DNA of 64,000 nt from Quadrisphaera sp. INWT6 (GTDB lineage Bacteria; Actinomycetota; Actinomycetes; Actinomycetales; Quadrisphaeraceae): positions 558,001 through 622,000 of the forward strand of contig NZ_VUOH01000002.1 in assembly GCF_015390235.1 (NCBI RefSeq), read 5' to 3'. Each line of letters begins with the position of its first letter. Position 1 is the stretch's first letter. Under the pieces are notes generated by a model. It was not told the origin of the DNA and ran no database searches. It saw only the letters and a list, made by a program, of their open reading frames with translations. Below are positions 9,970-18,662 of the stretch, piece by piece. The position numbers and the translations under genes were made by a program.

Positions 9970-11751
9970 CTACCGGCGGCTCTCCGGGAAGAGCAGGTCC
10001 ACGAACCGCTGGGCCACCGGCTGCGGCTCGTGGTTGGCCAGCCCCGGCCGCTCGTTGGCCTCGATGACCACGTGCTCGGGCCCCTCGACGTCGGGGACGA
10101 GCAGGTCCAGGCCGGTCACGGGGATGCCCAGCACCCGGCTGGCCCGGCGCGCGGCCTCGGCGACCACTGGGTGCAGGCGGTCGGTGACGTCCTCGATGGT
10201 GCCGCCCGTGTGCAGGTTGGCGGTGCGGCGCACGGCGAGCACCTCGCCGCGGGGCAGCACGTCGTCGAGCCCGTACCCGGCGGCGGCGACCACGGCCTCG
10301 GTGGTCGCGTCGAGCGGCACCGTGCTCTCGCCCCCGGTGGCCTGGGCGCGGCGCCGCGAGTGGCGCTCCACGAGCTCCCTGACGGTGTCGCGGCCGGTGC
10401 CCACCACCTGGGCGGGTCGGCGCACGGCGGCGGCGACCACCTCGTGGTCGATGACGACGACGCGCAGGTCGTCACCGGCGACGCGCTCCTCGACCAGGAC
10501 GTCGGGGCAGAACGCGGCCGCCTCGGCGACGGCGGCGACCAGCGCGTCGTCGTCGGTGACGCCCACCGTGATGCCGCGGCCCTGCTCGCCGCGGGCGGGC
10601 TTGACCACGACGTCGCCCACCTCGGCGAGCAGCGCCCGGGCCGCCGCCAGGGAGCCGGAGCCGTCAGCCCCGTCGGAGCCGTCGGAGCCGGGGCCCACCT
10701 CGGCCGACCGCGGGACCGCGAGGCCCGCGGCCGACAGCAGCCGCGCGGTGGTGCGCTTGTCGTCGCAGCGGCTCATCGCGACGGCGCTCGTCAGCTCCGA
10801 CAGCGACTCGCGGGTGAGCACGCTGCGGCCCCCGGAGGAGATCCGCAGCTCCCCCGACGGCGCGTCGGTGACCTCCACGCGCAGACCGCGGCGCAGGGCC
10901 TCGTCGGCGATGATCCGCGCGTACGGGTTGACGGCGTCGAGGCCCTCGGGGGCCGGCGAGAACAGCGGCCGGTTGATGGGGTTCTTGCGCTTCACGCACA
11001 CCTCGGGCACCCGCGTGAACCCGAGCTTGGCGTACAGGCCCATGGCGCCGGTGTTGGAGTGCAGCACCGACAGGTCCACGCAGGTGCGGCCGCGCGCGGC
11101 GTAGCGCTCCACCAGGCGCCGCACCAGTGCCTCCCCCGTGCCGGGCGGCGCGGCCTGCGGGTCGACGGCGAGGCACCACAGGCTCGCGGCGCCGTCGGGG
11201 TCTCCGAGGGCGAGCACGTGGTCGACCCCGGTGACCGTGCCCACGACGCGCCGCTGGCCCTCCGGCGCGCGGGCGTCCTCGGCCACGAGGTGGGTGAACG
11301 TGCGGGTGCGCTGGTTGGCCCACATGACGTCGACGTCGGCGCTGACCATCTTCGCCAGCCCGTAGATGCGGTTGACCGCCTCGAGGTCGGCCCGCGAGCG
11401 CACGGTGCGGACCTCGACGTCGGGCACGGCGTCGCGGCGCTGGCGGTAGGTGTGCAGCGGCAGCCGGTAGGTGTACGAGGGGTCGACGAAGAGCTCGTGG
11501 GGCGAGGTGCCGACGAGCACCTGCGGGTCGGGCACGTAGCAGGCGATGTCGCGGGTGCCGGTGGCCTCGTCGCGCAGGGCGTCGACGATGCTGCGCGGGT
11601 CGCCGAAGGTGTTGCCGAAGACCAGCCGCCCCCACCCCATGTCGAGGACGACGTCGCGCTCGCGCCCGTGGTGCGGGGGCTGGTGGCGGCGCGGGGCGCG
11701 GGGCGCGGGGTGGCGGCGCAGCCCGGCCACCGGGCGCCTGCGGTCGGACAT
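9970..11751 (-). CDS. N-acetylglutaminylglutamine synthetase
   Basis: 593 aa, two-domain protein: an N-terminal GNAT acetyltransferase region (about 60-290, with VDLSVLHSNTGAMGLYAKLGF) and a C-terminal ATP-grasp ligase related to cyanophycin synthetase (about 310-590, with VVKPARGEQGRGITVGV and VIEANERPGL). This architecture is that of the enzyme that acetylates glutamine and joins it to a second glutamine in making the osmolyte N-acetylglutaminylglutamine amide. Its ATG overlaps the TGA of the amidotransferase gene (ATGA at 11751), giving a tight two-gene operon. The aminopeptidase that often accompanies these genes is not nearby. Confidence 0.88.
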   Translation of the reverse strand: MSDRRRPVAGLRRHPAPRAPRRHQPPHHGRERDVVLDMGWGRLVFGNTFGDPRSIVDALRDEATGTRDIACYVPDPQVLVGTSPHELFVDPSYTYRLPLHTYRQRRDAVPDVEVRTVRSRADLEAVNRIYGLAKMVSADVDVMWANQRTRTFTHLVAEDARAPEGQRRVVGTVTGVDHVLALGDPDGAASLWCLAVDPQAAPPGTGEALVRRLVERYAARGRTCVDLSVLHSNTGAMGLYAKLGFTRVPEVCVKRKNPINRPLFSPAPEGLDAVNPYARIIADEALRRGLRVEVTDAPSGELRISSGGRSVLTRESLSELTSAVAMSRCDDKRTTARLLSAAGLAVPRSAEVGPGSDGSDGADGSGSLAAARALLAEVGDVVVKPARGEQGRGITVGVTDDDALVAAVAEAAAFCPDVLVEERVAGDDLRVVVIDHEVVAAAVRRPAQVVGTGRDTVRELVERHSRRRAQATGGESTVPLDATTEAVVAAAGYGLDDVLPRGEVLAVRRTANLHTGGTIEDVTDRLHPVVAEAARRASRVLGIPVTGLDLLVPDVEGPEHVVIEANERPGLANHEPQPVAQRFVDLLFPESRR

Positions 11752-13601
11752 CAGCGCACCCCGTGCGTCTGCAGCCAGAGCTCCAGCAGGCCCAGCTGCC
11801 ACAGCCGGTTGCCCTTCAGCGGGGTGAGCTGGCCGTTGGGGTCGTCGACCAGGGCGGTGACCGCCGCGGGGCTGAACAGGCCGCGGTGACGCGCCGCGTC
11901 GCTGGTGAGCGCGTCGCGGACGAGGTCGAGCACGCCGCCCTCGAGGTGCGTCAGGGCCGGCACCGGGAAGTACCCCTTGGGCCTGTCGATGACCTCGGTC
12001 GGGATGGTGCGCCGGCCGATCGCCTTGAGCACCCCCTTGCCGCCGTCGGCGAGCTTCAGCTCGGGCGGCACCTGCGCGGCGAGGGCCACCAGGTCGTGGT
12101 CGAGGAAGGGCACGCGGGCCTCCAGGCCCCAGGCCATGGAGGTGTTGTCGACGCGCTTGACCGGGTCGTCGACGAGCATGACCTCGGTGTCGAGGCGCAG
12201 GGCCGCGTCGACGGCGGTGGCGGCGCCCGGGCGGCCCAGGTGCGCGGCCACGAAGGCGCGGGAGGCGTCGGGGCCGCCCTCGGCGAGCATCCCCTCCAGG
12301 ACCCCCGGCGAGACCAGCCACGACATCCCGCCCGGTCCGTCGGGGCCGCGGTCGAAGAAGGCGCGGGCGTAGCGGTCGGTGGCCGCGGCGACGTCGGGGC
12401 CGCCGCCCGGTGCGCCGGGGACGTCGGCCATCGGCGGGTACCAGTGGTAGCCGGCGAACACCTCGTCGGCGCCCTGCCCGGACTGCACCACGCGGATCTC
12501 CTTCGCGACCTGCTCGCAGAGCAGGTCGAAGGCCACGACGTCGTGGCTGACCATCGGCTCGCTCATGGCGCCGACGGCGTGGGGCAGGGCGTCGACCAGG
12601 GTCGGGGCGTCGACGGCGATCTTGTGGTGGTCGGTCGCGTAGTGCGCGGCGATGACGTCGGAGTACTGGAACTCGTCGCCCTCGCGGCCGCCCGCGGCGT
12701 CGAAGCCGATGGAGAACGTCGCCAGGCCGGTCTGCCCCTCCTCGGCGAGGAGGCCGACGATGAGGGAGGAGTCGAGCCCTCCCGACAGCAGGACGCCGAC
12801 GGGCACGTCGGCCACGAGCCGGCGGCGCACGGCGGTGCGCAGGGCGTCCTCGACGGCGTCCTCCCAGTCGCGGGCGCTCCAGCCGGCCTTCGCGGGGTCG
12901 CGCTCGTAGCTCGGCTGCCAGTACACGCGGTCGGTGGGCGCGGCGGAGCCGCTGCGGGTCTCGTACACCCGGACCGTCGCCGGGGGCAGCTTGCGCACGC
13001 CGCGCAGCACCGTGCGCGGCGCCGGCACCACGGCGTGCCAGCTCAGGTAGTGGTGCAGCGCCACCGGGTCGACCGAGGTGTCGAGGTCGCCCGCGGCCAC
13101 CAGCGCCGGCAGCGACGAGGCGAAGCGCACCCGGCCGGGGGTCTCCGCGACGTACAGCGGCTTGATGCCGAGCCGGTCGCGGGCCATGACCACGCGGCCG
13201 CTGCCGACCTCGTGCAGGACGACGGCGAACATGCCGACGAGGTGGTCGACGACGTCGGCGCCCCACTCGCGGTAGCCCTTGAGGATCACCTCGGTGTCGG
13301 ACGTCGACCAGAACCGGTGGCCCCGGGCGGTCAGCTCGGCGCGGAGCTCGTGGTGGTTGTAGATGCAGCCGTTGAACACGGCGACGAGCTGGTCCGCTCC
13401 CTCGCCGTCGACCATCGGCTGGGCGCCGGCGTCGGACAGGTCGATGATCGCCAGGCGCCGGTGCGCGAGGGCCACCGGGCCGCGGGCCCACTCCCCCGAC
13501 CCGTCGGGGCCGCGGGGCGCCAGCACCTCCGACATGCACCGGACGGCGGCGGCGTCGGCCGGGGTCGAGTCGAACCTGAGCTCACCGGAGAGTCCGCACA
13601 C
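11751..13601 (-). CDS. N-acetylglutaminylglutamine amidotransferase (AsnB-like)
   Basis: 616 aa class II glutamine amidotransferase. The N-terminal Ntn glutaminase domain needs Cys at position 2; starting at GTG 13601 gives MCGLSGELRFD, so this start is preferred to GTG 13610, which would bury the nucleophile. Residues RGPDGSGEW, RLAIIDLSDAGAQPM and FNGCIYNHHELR are typical, as is the synthetase PP-loop LSGGLDSSLIVG near residue 255. It amidates the dipeptide made by the downstream synthetase, completing NAGGN, an osmoprotectant known from Sinorhizobium and Pseudomonas. No osmotic-control element is recognisable upstream. Confidence 0.9.
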   Translation of the reverse strand: MCGLSGELRFDSTPADAAAVRCMSEVLAPRGPDGSGEWARGPVALAHRRLAIIDLSDAGAQPMVDGEGADQLVAVFNGCIYNHHELRAELTARGHRFWSTSDTEVILKGYREWGADVVDHLVGMFAVVLHEVGSGRVVMARDRLGIKPLYVAETPGRVRFASSLPALVAAGDLDTSVDPVALHHYLSWHAVVPAPRTVLRGVRKLPPATVRVYETRSGSAAPTDRVYWQPSYERDPAKAGWSARDWEDAVEDALRTAVRRRLVADVPVGVLLSGGLDSSLIVGLLAEEGQTGLATFSIGFDAAGGREGDEFQYSDVIAAHYATDHHKIAVDAPTLVDALPHAVGAMSEPMVSHDVVAFDLLCEQVAKEIRVVQSGQGADEVFAGYHWYPPMADVPGAPGGGPDVAAATDRYARAFFDRGPDGPGGMSWLVSPGVLEGMLAEGGPDASRAFVAAHLGRPGAATAVDAALRLDTEVMLVDDPVKRVDNTSMAWGLEARVPFLDHDLVALAAQVPPELKLADGGKGVLKAIGRRTIPTEVIDRPKGYFPVPALTHLEGGVLDLVRDALTSDAARHRGLFSPAAVTALVDDPNGQLTPLKGNRLWQLGLLELWLQTHGVR

Positions 13602-13696
13602 CCCGGCCACCCAACCGCGAGGCCGCCCGCCCCGCCAGCGGGTCGGGCGACATCCGACCGCCCCGTGAGGGGGTCACGAGCGGCGCCCGGAGGGCC

Positions 13697-14119
13697 TCAG
13701 CGGTCGAGGTGGTACCAGGCGACGCGCTGACCAGCGCCGCAGCGCACGTCCCACGCGGAGGTGAGCATGTCGAGCAGCTGCTGGCTGTGCCCGGCGATGG
13801 CGGGGGCCACCTCGCCGGGCCGGCGGTCGGAGGCGGTGGTGACCGTCAGCTGGACGCGGCGCCGGCCGAGGGAGAGCTCGACGTCGAGGTCCTCGCCGGA
13901 GCCGTGGCGCACGCCGTCGGTGGCGAGCTCGGAGGCCAGCAGGACCGCCGCGTCGATGAGGGACCTGTCGGTGACGTCGTGGTCCGACAGCGCGTCGTCG
14001 ACCAGGAGGCGCACGTGGCCGACCGAGGCGGGGACCCTGGCCATCCGCAGGCGCGCCACCGTGGCCCCCCCGGTCAGCAGGGAGACCGGGGCGATGCCGT
14101 CGTCGGCGGCCTCTGGCAT
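13697..14119 (-). CDS. ATP-binding (anti-sigma/RsbW-like HATPase) protein
   Basis: 140 aa. The sequence SVGHVRLLVDDAL..DAAVLLASELATDGVRHG matches the N-box of small GHKL ATPases of the RsbW/SpoIIAB type that are abundant in actinobacteria; the usual SELVTNAVRH appears here as SELATDGVRH, with Asp where Asn normally coordinates magnesium, so kinase activity is doubtful. Such proteins bind sigma factors or anti-anti-sigma factors, but no partner is encoded alongside. TACCGT lies 6 nt before ATG 14119, pointing to a leaderless message. Confidence 0.7.
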   Translation of the reverse strand: MPEAADDGIAPVSLLTGGATVARLRMARVPASVGHVRLLVDDALSDHDVTDRSLIDAAVLLASELATDGVRHGSGEDLDVELSLGRRRVQLTVTTASDRRPGEVAPAIAGHSQQLLDMLTSAWDVRCGAGQRVAWYHLDR

Positions 14120-14201
14120 GCGGGAACGGTAGACCCGCCCGCCGCCTCCTGCGCGGTGATCATCGAGCCGGGTGGGCGCGGCGCCGACGTCGTCGTCCAC
14201 C

Positions 14202-15035
14202 TCAGCCGCCGTAGGTGACGACGACGGGCGCGTGGTCGCTGAAGCGCTCCGCGTACGTGGCGGCGCGGTCGACCACCGCCGTGCTCGCGAGCGCCGCCAG
14301 GCCCGGGGTGGCCCACTGGCTGTCGATCCTCCAGCCGGTGTCGCGGTCGAAGGCCTGTCCCCGCCAGCTCCACCAGGAGTAGGGGCCGTCGACGTCGCCC
14401 GCGAGCGCCCGGGGGACGTCGACCCAGCCCTGGGCGGCCCAGGCGTCGAGGTGGGCGCGCTCCTCGGGCAGGAAGCCCGCCTTCTTGAGGTTGCCCTTCC
14501 AGTTCCTGATGTCGCGCTCGGTGTGGGCGATGTTCAGGTCGCCGACCACGAGGGCCTGGGGGCCGCCGTCGGCGGCGGTCTGCACCAGCTGCGCCATCCG
14601 CGCGGTGACGGCGTCGAGGAAGGCCATCTTGTCGTCCTGCTTGGGCGTCCCGGCCTCGCCCGAGTGGACGTAGGTGCTCACGACCGTGACGGCTCCGCCC
14701 GGGACCTCGGCCCGCACGTCGAGCTCGACCCACCGGCCCGCCCCGTCGAAGCGGGGGTCGACCGTGGTGCGCGGCTCCCCCGCGACGTCGAGCCTGGTGG
14801 CCACGGCCACGCCGGCGCGCCCCTTGGAGCCGGCGTCGGTGGGCTCGACGTGGGCGACGTGCCACCCGCCGCCGAGGGCCTCCTCCAGGAGGGCGACGAG
14901 CGTCGCGTCGTCGGCGCGGACCTCCTGCAGGCAGAGCACGTCGGGGCGGCGCTCCTGCAGCCAGGCGGGCATGCCGCGGCGCACGGCGGCGCGGATGCCG
15001 TTGGTGTTGACGGTCGCGATCACGAGCGGAGCCAC
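14202..15035 (-). CDS. xth: exodeoxyribonuclease III / AP endonuclease
   Basis: 277 aa EEP-fold nuclease of base excision repair. Motifs run in order: ATVNTNGIRAA (catalytic Asn), CLQEVRA (metal-binding Glu), STYVHSGE, GDLNIAHTERDIRNWK (Asp/Asn pair) and the C-terminal FSDHAPVVV (His). Length matches XthA (268 aa). The ORF extends to an ATG at 15095, but GTG 15035 gives a normal N-terminus. It is followed after 82 bp by the HATPase gene on the same strand; no functional tie between them is evident. Confidence 0.93.
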   Translation of the reverse strand: MAPLVIATVNTNGIRAAVRRGMPAWLQERRPDVLCLQEVRADDATLVALLEEALGGGWHVAHVEPTDAGSKGRAGVAVATRLDVAGEPRTTVDPRFDGAGRWVELDVRAEVPGGAVTVVSTYVHSGEAGTPKQDDKMAFLDAVTARMAQLVQTAADGGPQALVVGDLNIAHTERDIRNWKGNLKKAGFLPEERAHLDAWAAQGWVDVPRALAGDVDGPYSWWSWRGQAFDRDTGWRIDSQWATPGLAALASTAVVDRAATYAERFSDHAPVVVTYGG

Positions 15036-15109
15036 CCCGGCATCGTGCCGGGGCGGCTCCGGGGCGTCGCGCCCGGCCCCGCCGGTCGCGATCACGAGGT
15101 CTGCGGGGA

Positions 15110-15580
15110 TCAGCTCTCGTTGCCGGCGGGCACGTCACCGCGCCAGGAGCCGGTCTGCCCGCCGCGCTCCTCGATGAACGCCTTGAACTTCTTCAGGTCG
15201 GCCTTCACCTGGTGGTCGTCGACGCCGAGCGCGGCACCGGCCTTCTCCACCAGGCCCTGCGGCGCCCAGTCCATCTGCACGGTCACGCGCGTCTGCGCGT
15301 CACCGAGGCGGTGGAAGGTGACGACGCCGGCGTGGGTGGGACCGTCGTCGTCGGTCGACTTCCACGCCACCCGCTCGTCGGGGTGCTGCTCGGTGACGAC
15401 GGTGTCGAACTCCCGCTCCACGCCGCCGACCTTCGTGGTCCAGTGCGAGTGGGTGTCGTCGACCTGGCGGATGGACTCCACGCCGCCCATGAACTGGGGG
15501 AAGGTCTCGAACTGGGTCCACTGGTCGTACGCGGTGCGGACGGGGACGTCGACGTCGATGCTCTCGGTCACGGTGGTCAT
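15110..15580 (-). CDS. SRPBCC-family (START-like) protein
   Basis: 156 aa. Begins SIDVDVPVRTAYDQWTQFETFPQFMGGVESI, the hallmark of the polyketide-cyclase/COQ10-type START fold that binds hydrophobic ligands in a helix-grip pocket. The C-terminal helix carries KADLKKFKAFIEERG. The family is broad and the ligand cannot be named. ATG 15580 is preferred to a GTG two codons upstream. It stands alone between exonuclease III and the divergently transcribed penicillin-binding protein. Confidence 0.85.
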   Translation of the reverse strand: MTTVTESIDVDVPVRTAYDQWTQFETFPQFMGGVESIRQVDDTHSHWTTKVGGVEREFDTVVTEQHPDERVAWKSTDDDGPTHAGVVTFHRLGDAQTRVTVQMDWAPQGLVEKAGAALGVDDHQVKADLKKFKAFIEERGGQTGSWRGDVPAGNES

Positions 15581-15700
15581 GAGCACCGCGTACCCGCGTC
15601 CGCGCGCTCCACACCCCTCCCGCGGGGCCTCCGCAGGACCCGCACGCGCACTCCTCGCGATCTGCGCCGGGAGGTCACCCCGTTCCGGTTCACTGGCCGC

Positions 15701-17764
15701 ATGGCCGGACGACGCGCGCTGCGCCCCGAGGACCGCCCGACCCGCGCCGACCGCCCGACCCGCGCCGACCGCGGCGCGACCCGGCGCCGCAGGCCCGCGC
15801 TGGTGGCCGGGGGCGTCGTCGTCGTCCTGCTGGTGGCGGCGGGAGCCTCCGCGGCGGGCTGGCAGTGGCGCGAGGGCGAGCTCGACGACGGTGCGCGGCG
15901 CGCCGCGGAGGCGCTGGCGGCGGGGATGGCCGCCGGCGACCTGACCGGGGTGCGCCTCGTGGGCGACGGCGCCGCCGACGCACCGGCCGCGTACACCGAG
16001 GTGCTCTCGGGCCTCGACGGGCTGCGCCCGGAGGTGTCGGTGACCTCGGTGGAGCGCGACGGCGCGGCGGCCACGGCGCAGCTCGCGGTGCGCTGGCCGG
16101 TGGGCACCGCACCCGAGGGGTGGTCGTACGCCACGAGCGCGTCGCTGTCCGAGGCCGGCGGGGGCGGGTGGACCGACACGTCCACCTGGACCGGGCGCAC
16201 GCCCTGGGGCGCCGGGTACGCGCCGTCCGTCGTCGAGCCGTCGCTGGCCGCGGGCGAGCGGCTGGCCGTGCAGCGCACCGCGGCCGAGCGCGGGCAGGTG
16301 CTCGGCGGTGACGGGAGCGCGATCGTCGCCGACGCGCCTGTGGTGGAGGTCGGGGTGCAGCCCCGCCGGGCCACCGACCCCGCGGGCCTGGCCGCCCAGC
16401 TGGCCGACCTGCTCGACGTCGACGGCGCGGCGCTGGTCTCGCGCGTGGCGTCGGCGTCGCCGGACGCGTTCGTGCCGGTCATCACGCTGCGCCAGGCCGA
16501 CTACGACGCCCTCAGCGCCCAGCTGCAGCCGCTGCCGGGCACGGTGTTCCGCACCTCGACGCTGCCGCTGGCGCCCACGCCCGCCTTCGCGCGGGCGCTG
16601 CTGGGGCGGGTGGGCAGCGCCACGCAGGAGGTCGTCGACGCGAGCGGCGGGCGCGTGGTCTCCGGTGACACCACGGGCCTGTCGGGTCTGCAGCGCACCT
16701 ACGACGAGCGGCTCGCCGGCACGCCCGGGACGACCGTGCAGGCGGTCGCCGCCGAGGGTGCCGAGGGTGCTGGCGGCGCGGCGCGGGACCTGTTCACCTC
16801 CGAGCCGGTGGCCGGCCAGGACGTGCAGCTGACCCTCGACGCGCGCGTGCAGCAGGCCGCCGACGCCGCGCTCGCGACCGCCACCAGCAAGGACGCCCAG
16901 CCCGCCGCGGCCCTCGTGGCCGTCGACGTCACCACCGGCGCGGTGCTCGCCGTCGCCAACACCCCCAGCTCGGGCACGGACCGGGCGCTGGTCGGGCAGT
17001 ACCCGCCCGGGTCGACGTTCAAGGCGGTCACCACGACGGCGCTGCTCGCCGCGGGCCTGTCCCCCGACGACACCGTCCCCTGCCCCGCGACCGCCGTCGT
17101 CGACGGCCGCAGCTTCCGCAACTTCGAGGGCGGCGCGCTGGGCCAGGTGCCGTTCCGCACCGACTTCGCGCAGTCGTGCAACACGGCCTTCGTGGGCCTG
17201 TCGGACCGCCTGTCACCCACGGGCCTGACGGAGGCGGCGGCCGCCGTGGGCATCGGGGGCGGCTGGGACGCCGGGCTCGGCGTGGAGGCCTTCACCGGTG
17301 ACGTGCCGTCCGACGAGGGCGCCGTCGACCGCGCCGCCGCGTCCATCGGGCAGGGCACGGTGCTCGCGAGCCCGCTGGCGATGGCGGTCGCGACGTCGAC
17401 GATCGCGCGCGGCAGCTGGGTGGAGCCCTCGCTCGTGCTCGACCCGCAGCCGCAGTCGGCGGGGACCACCGGCACCGCGGGCGGACCGCCGCAGCCCGAC
17501 GCCGCGCGCCTGTCCGTGGTGCGCGACCTCATGCGCGAGGTCGCGGTGCGCGGCACCGCGAGCGCCCTCGCCGACGTGCCGGGCGCCCCGGTCCACGCCA
17601 AGACGGGCACGGCGGAGTTCGGCTCGGGAGACCCGCTGCCGACGCACGCGTGGACGATCGGGTTCCAGGGCGACGTGGCGTTCGCGGTGCTGGTGGAGAA
17701 CGGCACGTCGGGCGGGACGACGGCGGTCCCGGTGGCCGAGGCCTTCCTCCGCGGCCTCGCCTGA
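15701..17764 (+). CDS. class B penicillin-binding protein (transpeptidase)
   Basis: 687 aa. A short cytosolic Arg-rich tail containing an 18-bp tandem duplication (RPTRAD twice), one membrane anchor (about 30-50), an NTF2-like MecA_N domain, the dimerisation region with SGLQRTYDERLAGTPG, and the transpeptidase domain. Active-site motifs are all present: STFK at 438-441, SCN at 492-494 and KTGT at 634-637. It cross-links peptidoglycan outside the membrane. Similar actinobacterial proteins are PBP2a-like high-molecular-weight class B enzymes of cell growth or stress; no divisome or elongasome genes adjoin it. Confidence 0.92.
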   Translation: MAGRRALRPEDRPTRADRPTRADRGATRRRRPALVAGGVVVVLLVAAGASAAGWQWREGELDDGARRAAEALAAGMAAGDLTGVRLVGDGAADAPAAYTEVLSGLDGLRPEVSVTSVERDGAAATAQLAVRWPVGTAPEGWSYATSASLSEAGGGGWTDTSTWTGRTPWGAGYAPSVVEPSLAAGERLAVQRTAAERGQVLGGDGSAIVADAPVVEVGVQPRRATDPAGLAAQLADLLDVDGAALVSRVASASPDAFVPVITLRQADYDALSAQLQPLPGTVFRTSTLPLAPTPAFARALLGRVGSATQEVVDASGGRVVSGDTTGLSGLQRTYDERLAGTPGTTVQAVAAEGAEGAGGAARDLFTSEPVAGQDVQLTLDARVQQAADAALATATSKDAQPAAALVAVDVTTGAVLAVANTPSSGTDRALVGQYPPGSTFKAVTTTALLAAGLSPDDTVPCPATAVVDGRSFRNFEGGALGQVPFRTDFAQSCNTAFVGLSDRLSPTGLTEAAAAVGIGGGWDAGLGVEAFTGDVPSDEGAVDRAAASIGQGTVLASPLAMAVATSTIARGSWVEPSLVLDPQPQSAGTTGTAGGPPQPDAARLSVVRDLMREVAVRGTASALADVPGAPVHAKTGTAEFGSGDPLPTHAWTIGFQGDVAFAVLVENGTSGGTTAVPVAEAFLRGLA

Positions 17765-17778
17765 CCCCTCCCCTCCCC

Positions 17779-17831
17779 GTGGTCATGGGCCTCCGGAGCA
17801 CTTCCGCCCCGTGATCATGGACGCCCGGAGC
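17779..17831 (+). repeat. TGATCATGG repeat family, two direct diverged units
   Basis: GTGGTCATGGGCCTCCGGAG at 17779 and GTGATCATGGACGCCCGGAG at 17811 are two same-orientation copies of the half-site that forms perfect hairpins at about 21.7, 24.6 and 42.9 kb. Here the copies cannot pair with each other over their length, so terminator function is unlikely. Confidence 0.6.
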
Positions 17832-17882
17832 ACCCCCGCGCCGGAGAGGCGGGAGCGCGCCGCCCGGGGCAGGGTGGTGGCC

Positions 17883-18590
17883 GTGAAGATCGCCGTCGCA
17901 GGAGCCCACGGGCAGGTCGCCCGCCGCCTCGTCCGCCAGCTGGTGGCCGGAGGTGACGAGGTGGTCGGCCTCGTCCGCAACCCCGACCACGTCGCCGACG
18001 TGGAGGCCGACGGCGCGCGCGCCGCCGTCGTCGACCTGGAGTCCGCCGGCGTCGAGGAGGTCGCGGCCGCGCTGGAGGGTGCGACCGCCGTCGTCTTCGC
18101 CGCGGGCGCCGGAGCCGGCAGCGGCACCGAGCGCAAGGACACCGTCGACAGGGCGGCCGCGGTGCTCCTGGCCGACGCGGCGCAGGCCGCGGGGGCGGGC
18201 CGGTACGTGCTGGTGAGCTCCACCGGGGTCGACTCGGTGCGCGACGGGGCCACCCCCGACGGCGTCGACGAGGTCTTCGTCGCCTACCTGCGGGCGAAGC
18301 TGGCCGCCGAGGACGAGCTGCTCGCGCGCGCCGCCCGCGGCGCCTTCGAGCTGGCGGTGCTGCGGCCCGGCGCCCTCACCGACTCCCCCGGCACCGGCCG
18401 CGTGGCCCTGGAGCGCTCGCTGCCGCGCGGGGAGGTCTCCCGCGACGACGTCGCTGCCGTCCTCGTCGCGCTGCTGCGCGCCACCGACCTGCCGGCGGGC
18501 GAGGAGGGCCTGGTGCTCGAGCTGGTCGGCGGTGACGAGCCGGTCGACGCCGCCGTCTCGCGCGCCCTGGTGCCCGCCCCCGCCGCCTGA
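17883..18590 (+). CDS. NAD(P)-binding atypical SDR / NmrA-like protein
   Basis: 235 aa Rossmann protein. The N-terminus VKIAVAGAHGQVARRLVRQL carries the GxxGxxG dinucleotide motif of atypical short-chain dehydrogenases; RYVLVSSTGVD and the Y-x-x-x-K-like YLRAKLAAED follow. Proteins of this group act as oxidoreductases or as redox-sensing regulators; substrate unknown. GTG 17883 is chosen because the upstream ATG at 17817 is part of the dispersed repeat. Confidence 0.8.
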   Translation: MKIAVAGAHGQVARRLVRQLVAGGDEVVGLVRNPDHVADVEADGARAAVVDLESAGVEEVAAALEGATAVVFAAGAGAGSGTERKDTVDRAAAVLLADAAQAAGAGRYVLVSSTGVDSVRDGATPDGVDEVFVAYLRAKLAAEDELLARAARGAFELAVLRPGALTDSPGTGRVALERSLPRGEVSRDDVAAVLVALLRATDLPAGEEGLVLELVGGDEPVDAAVSRALVPAPAA

Positions 18591-18662
18591 CCCACCCGCA
18601 GGTCGGGGTCGCGCCGGCAGCGGGGGTGCCGTCGCCGCGCCGCAGGGGCAGGGTGGAGGGCG

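Noticed and set aside
8233-11889. A 1,218-codon plus-strand open frame
   Set aside because: It is the complement of the chemoreceptor and NAGGN synthetase genes, with His/Gly/Arg-rich low-complexity translation and no motifs.
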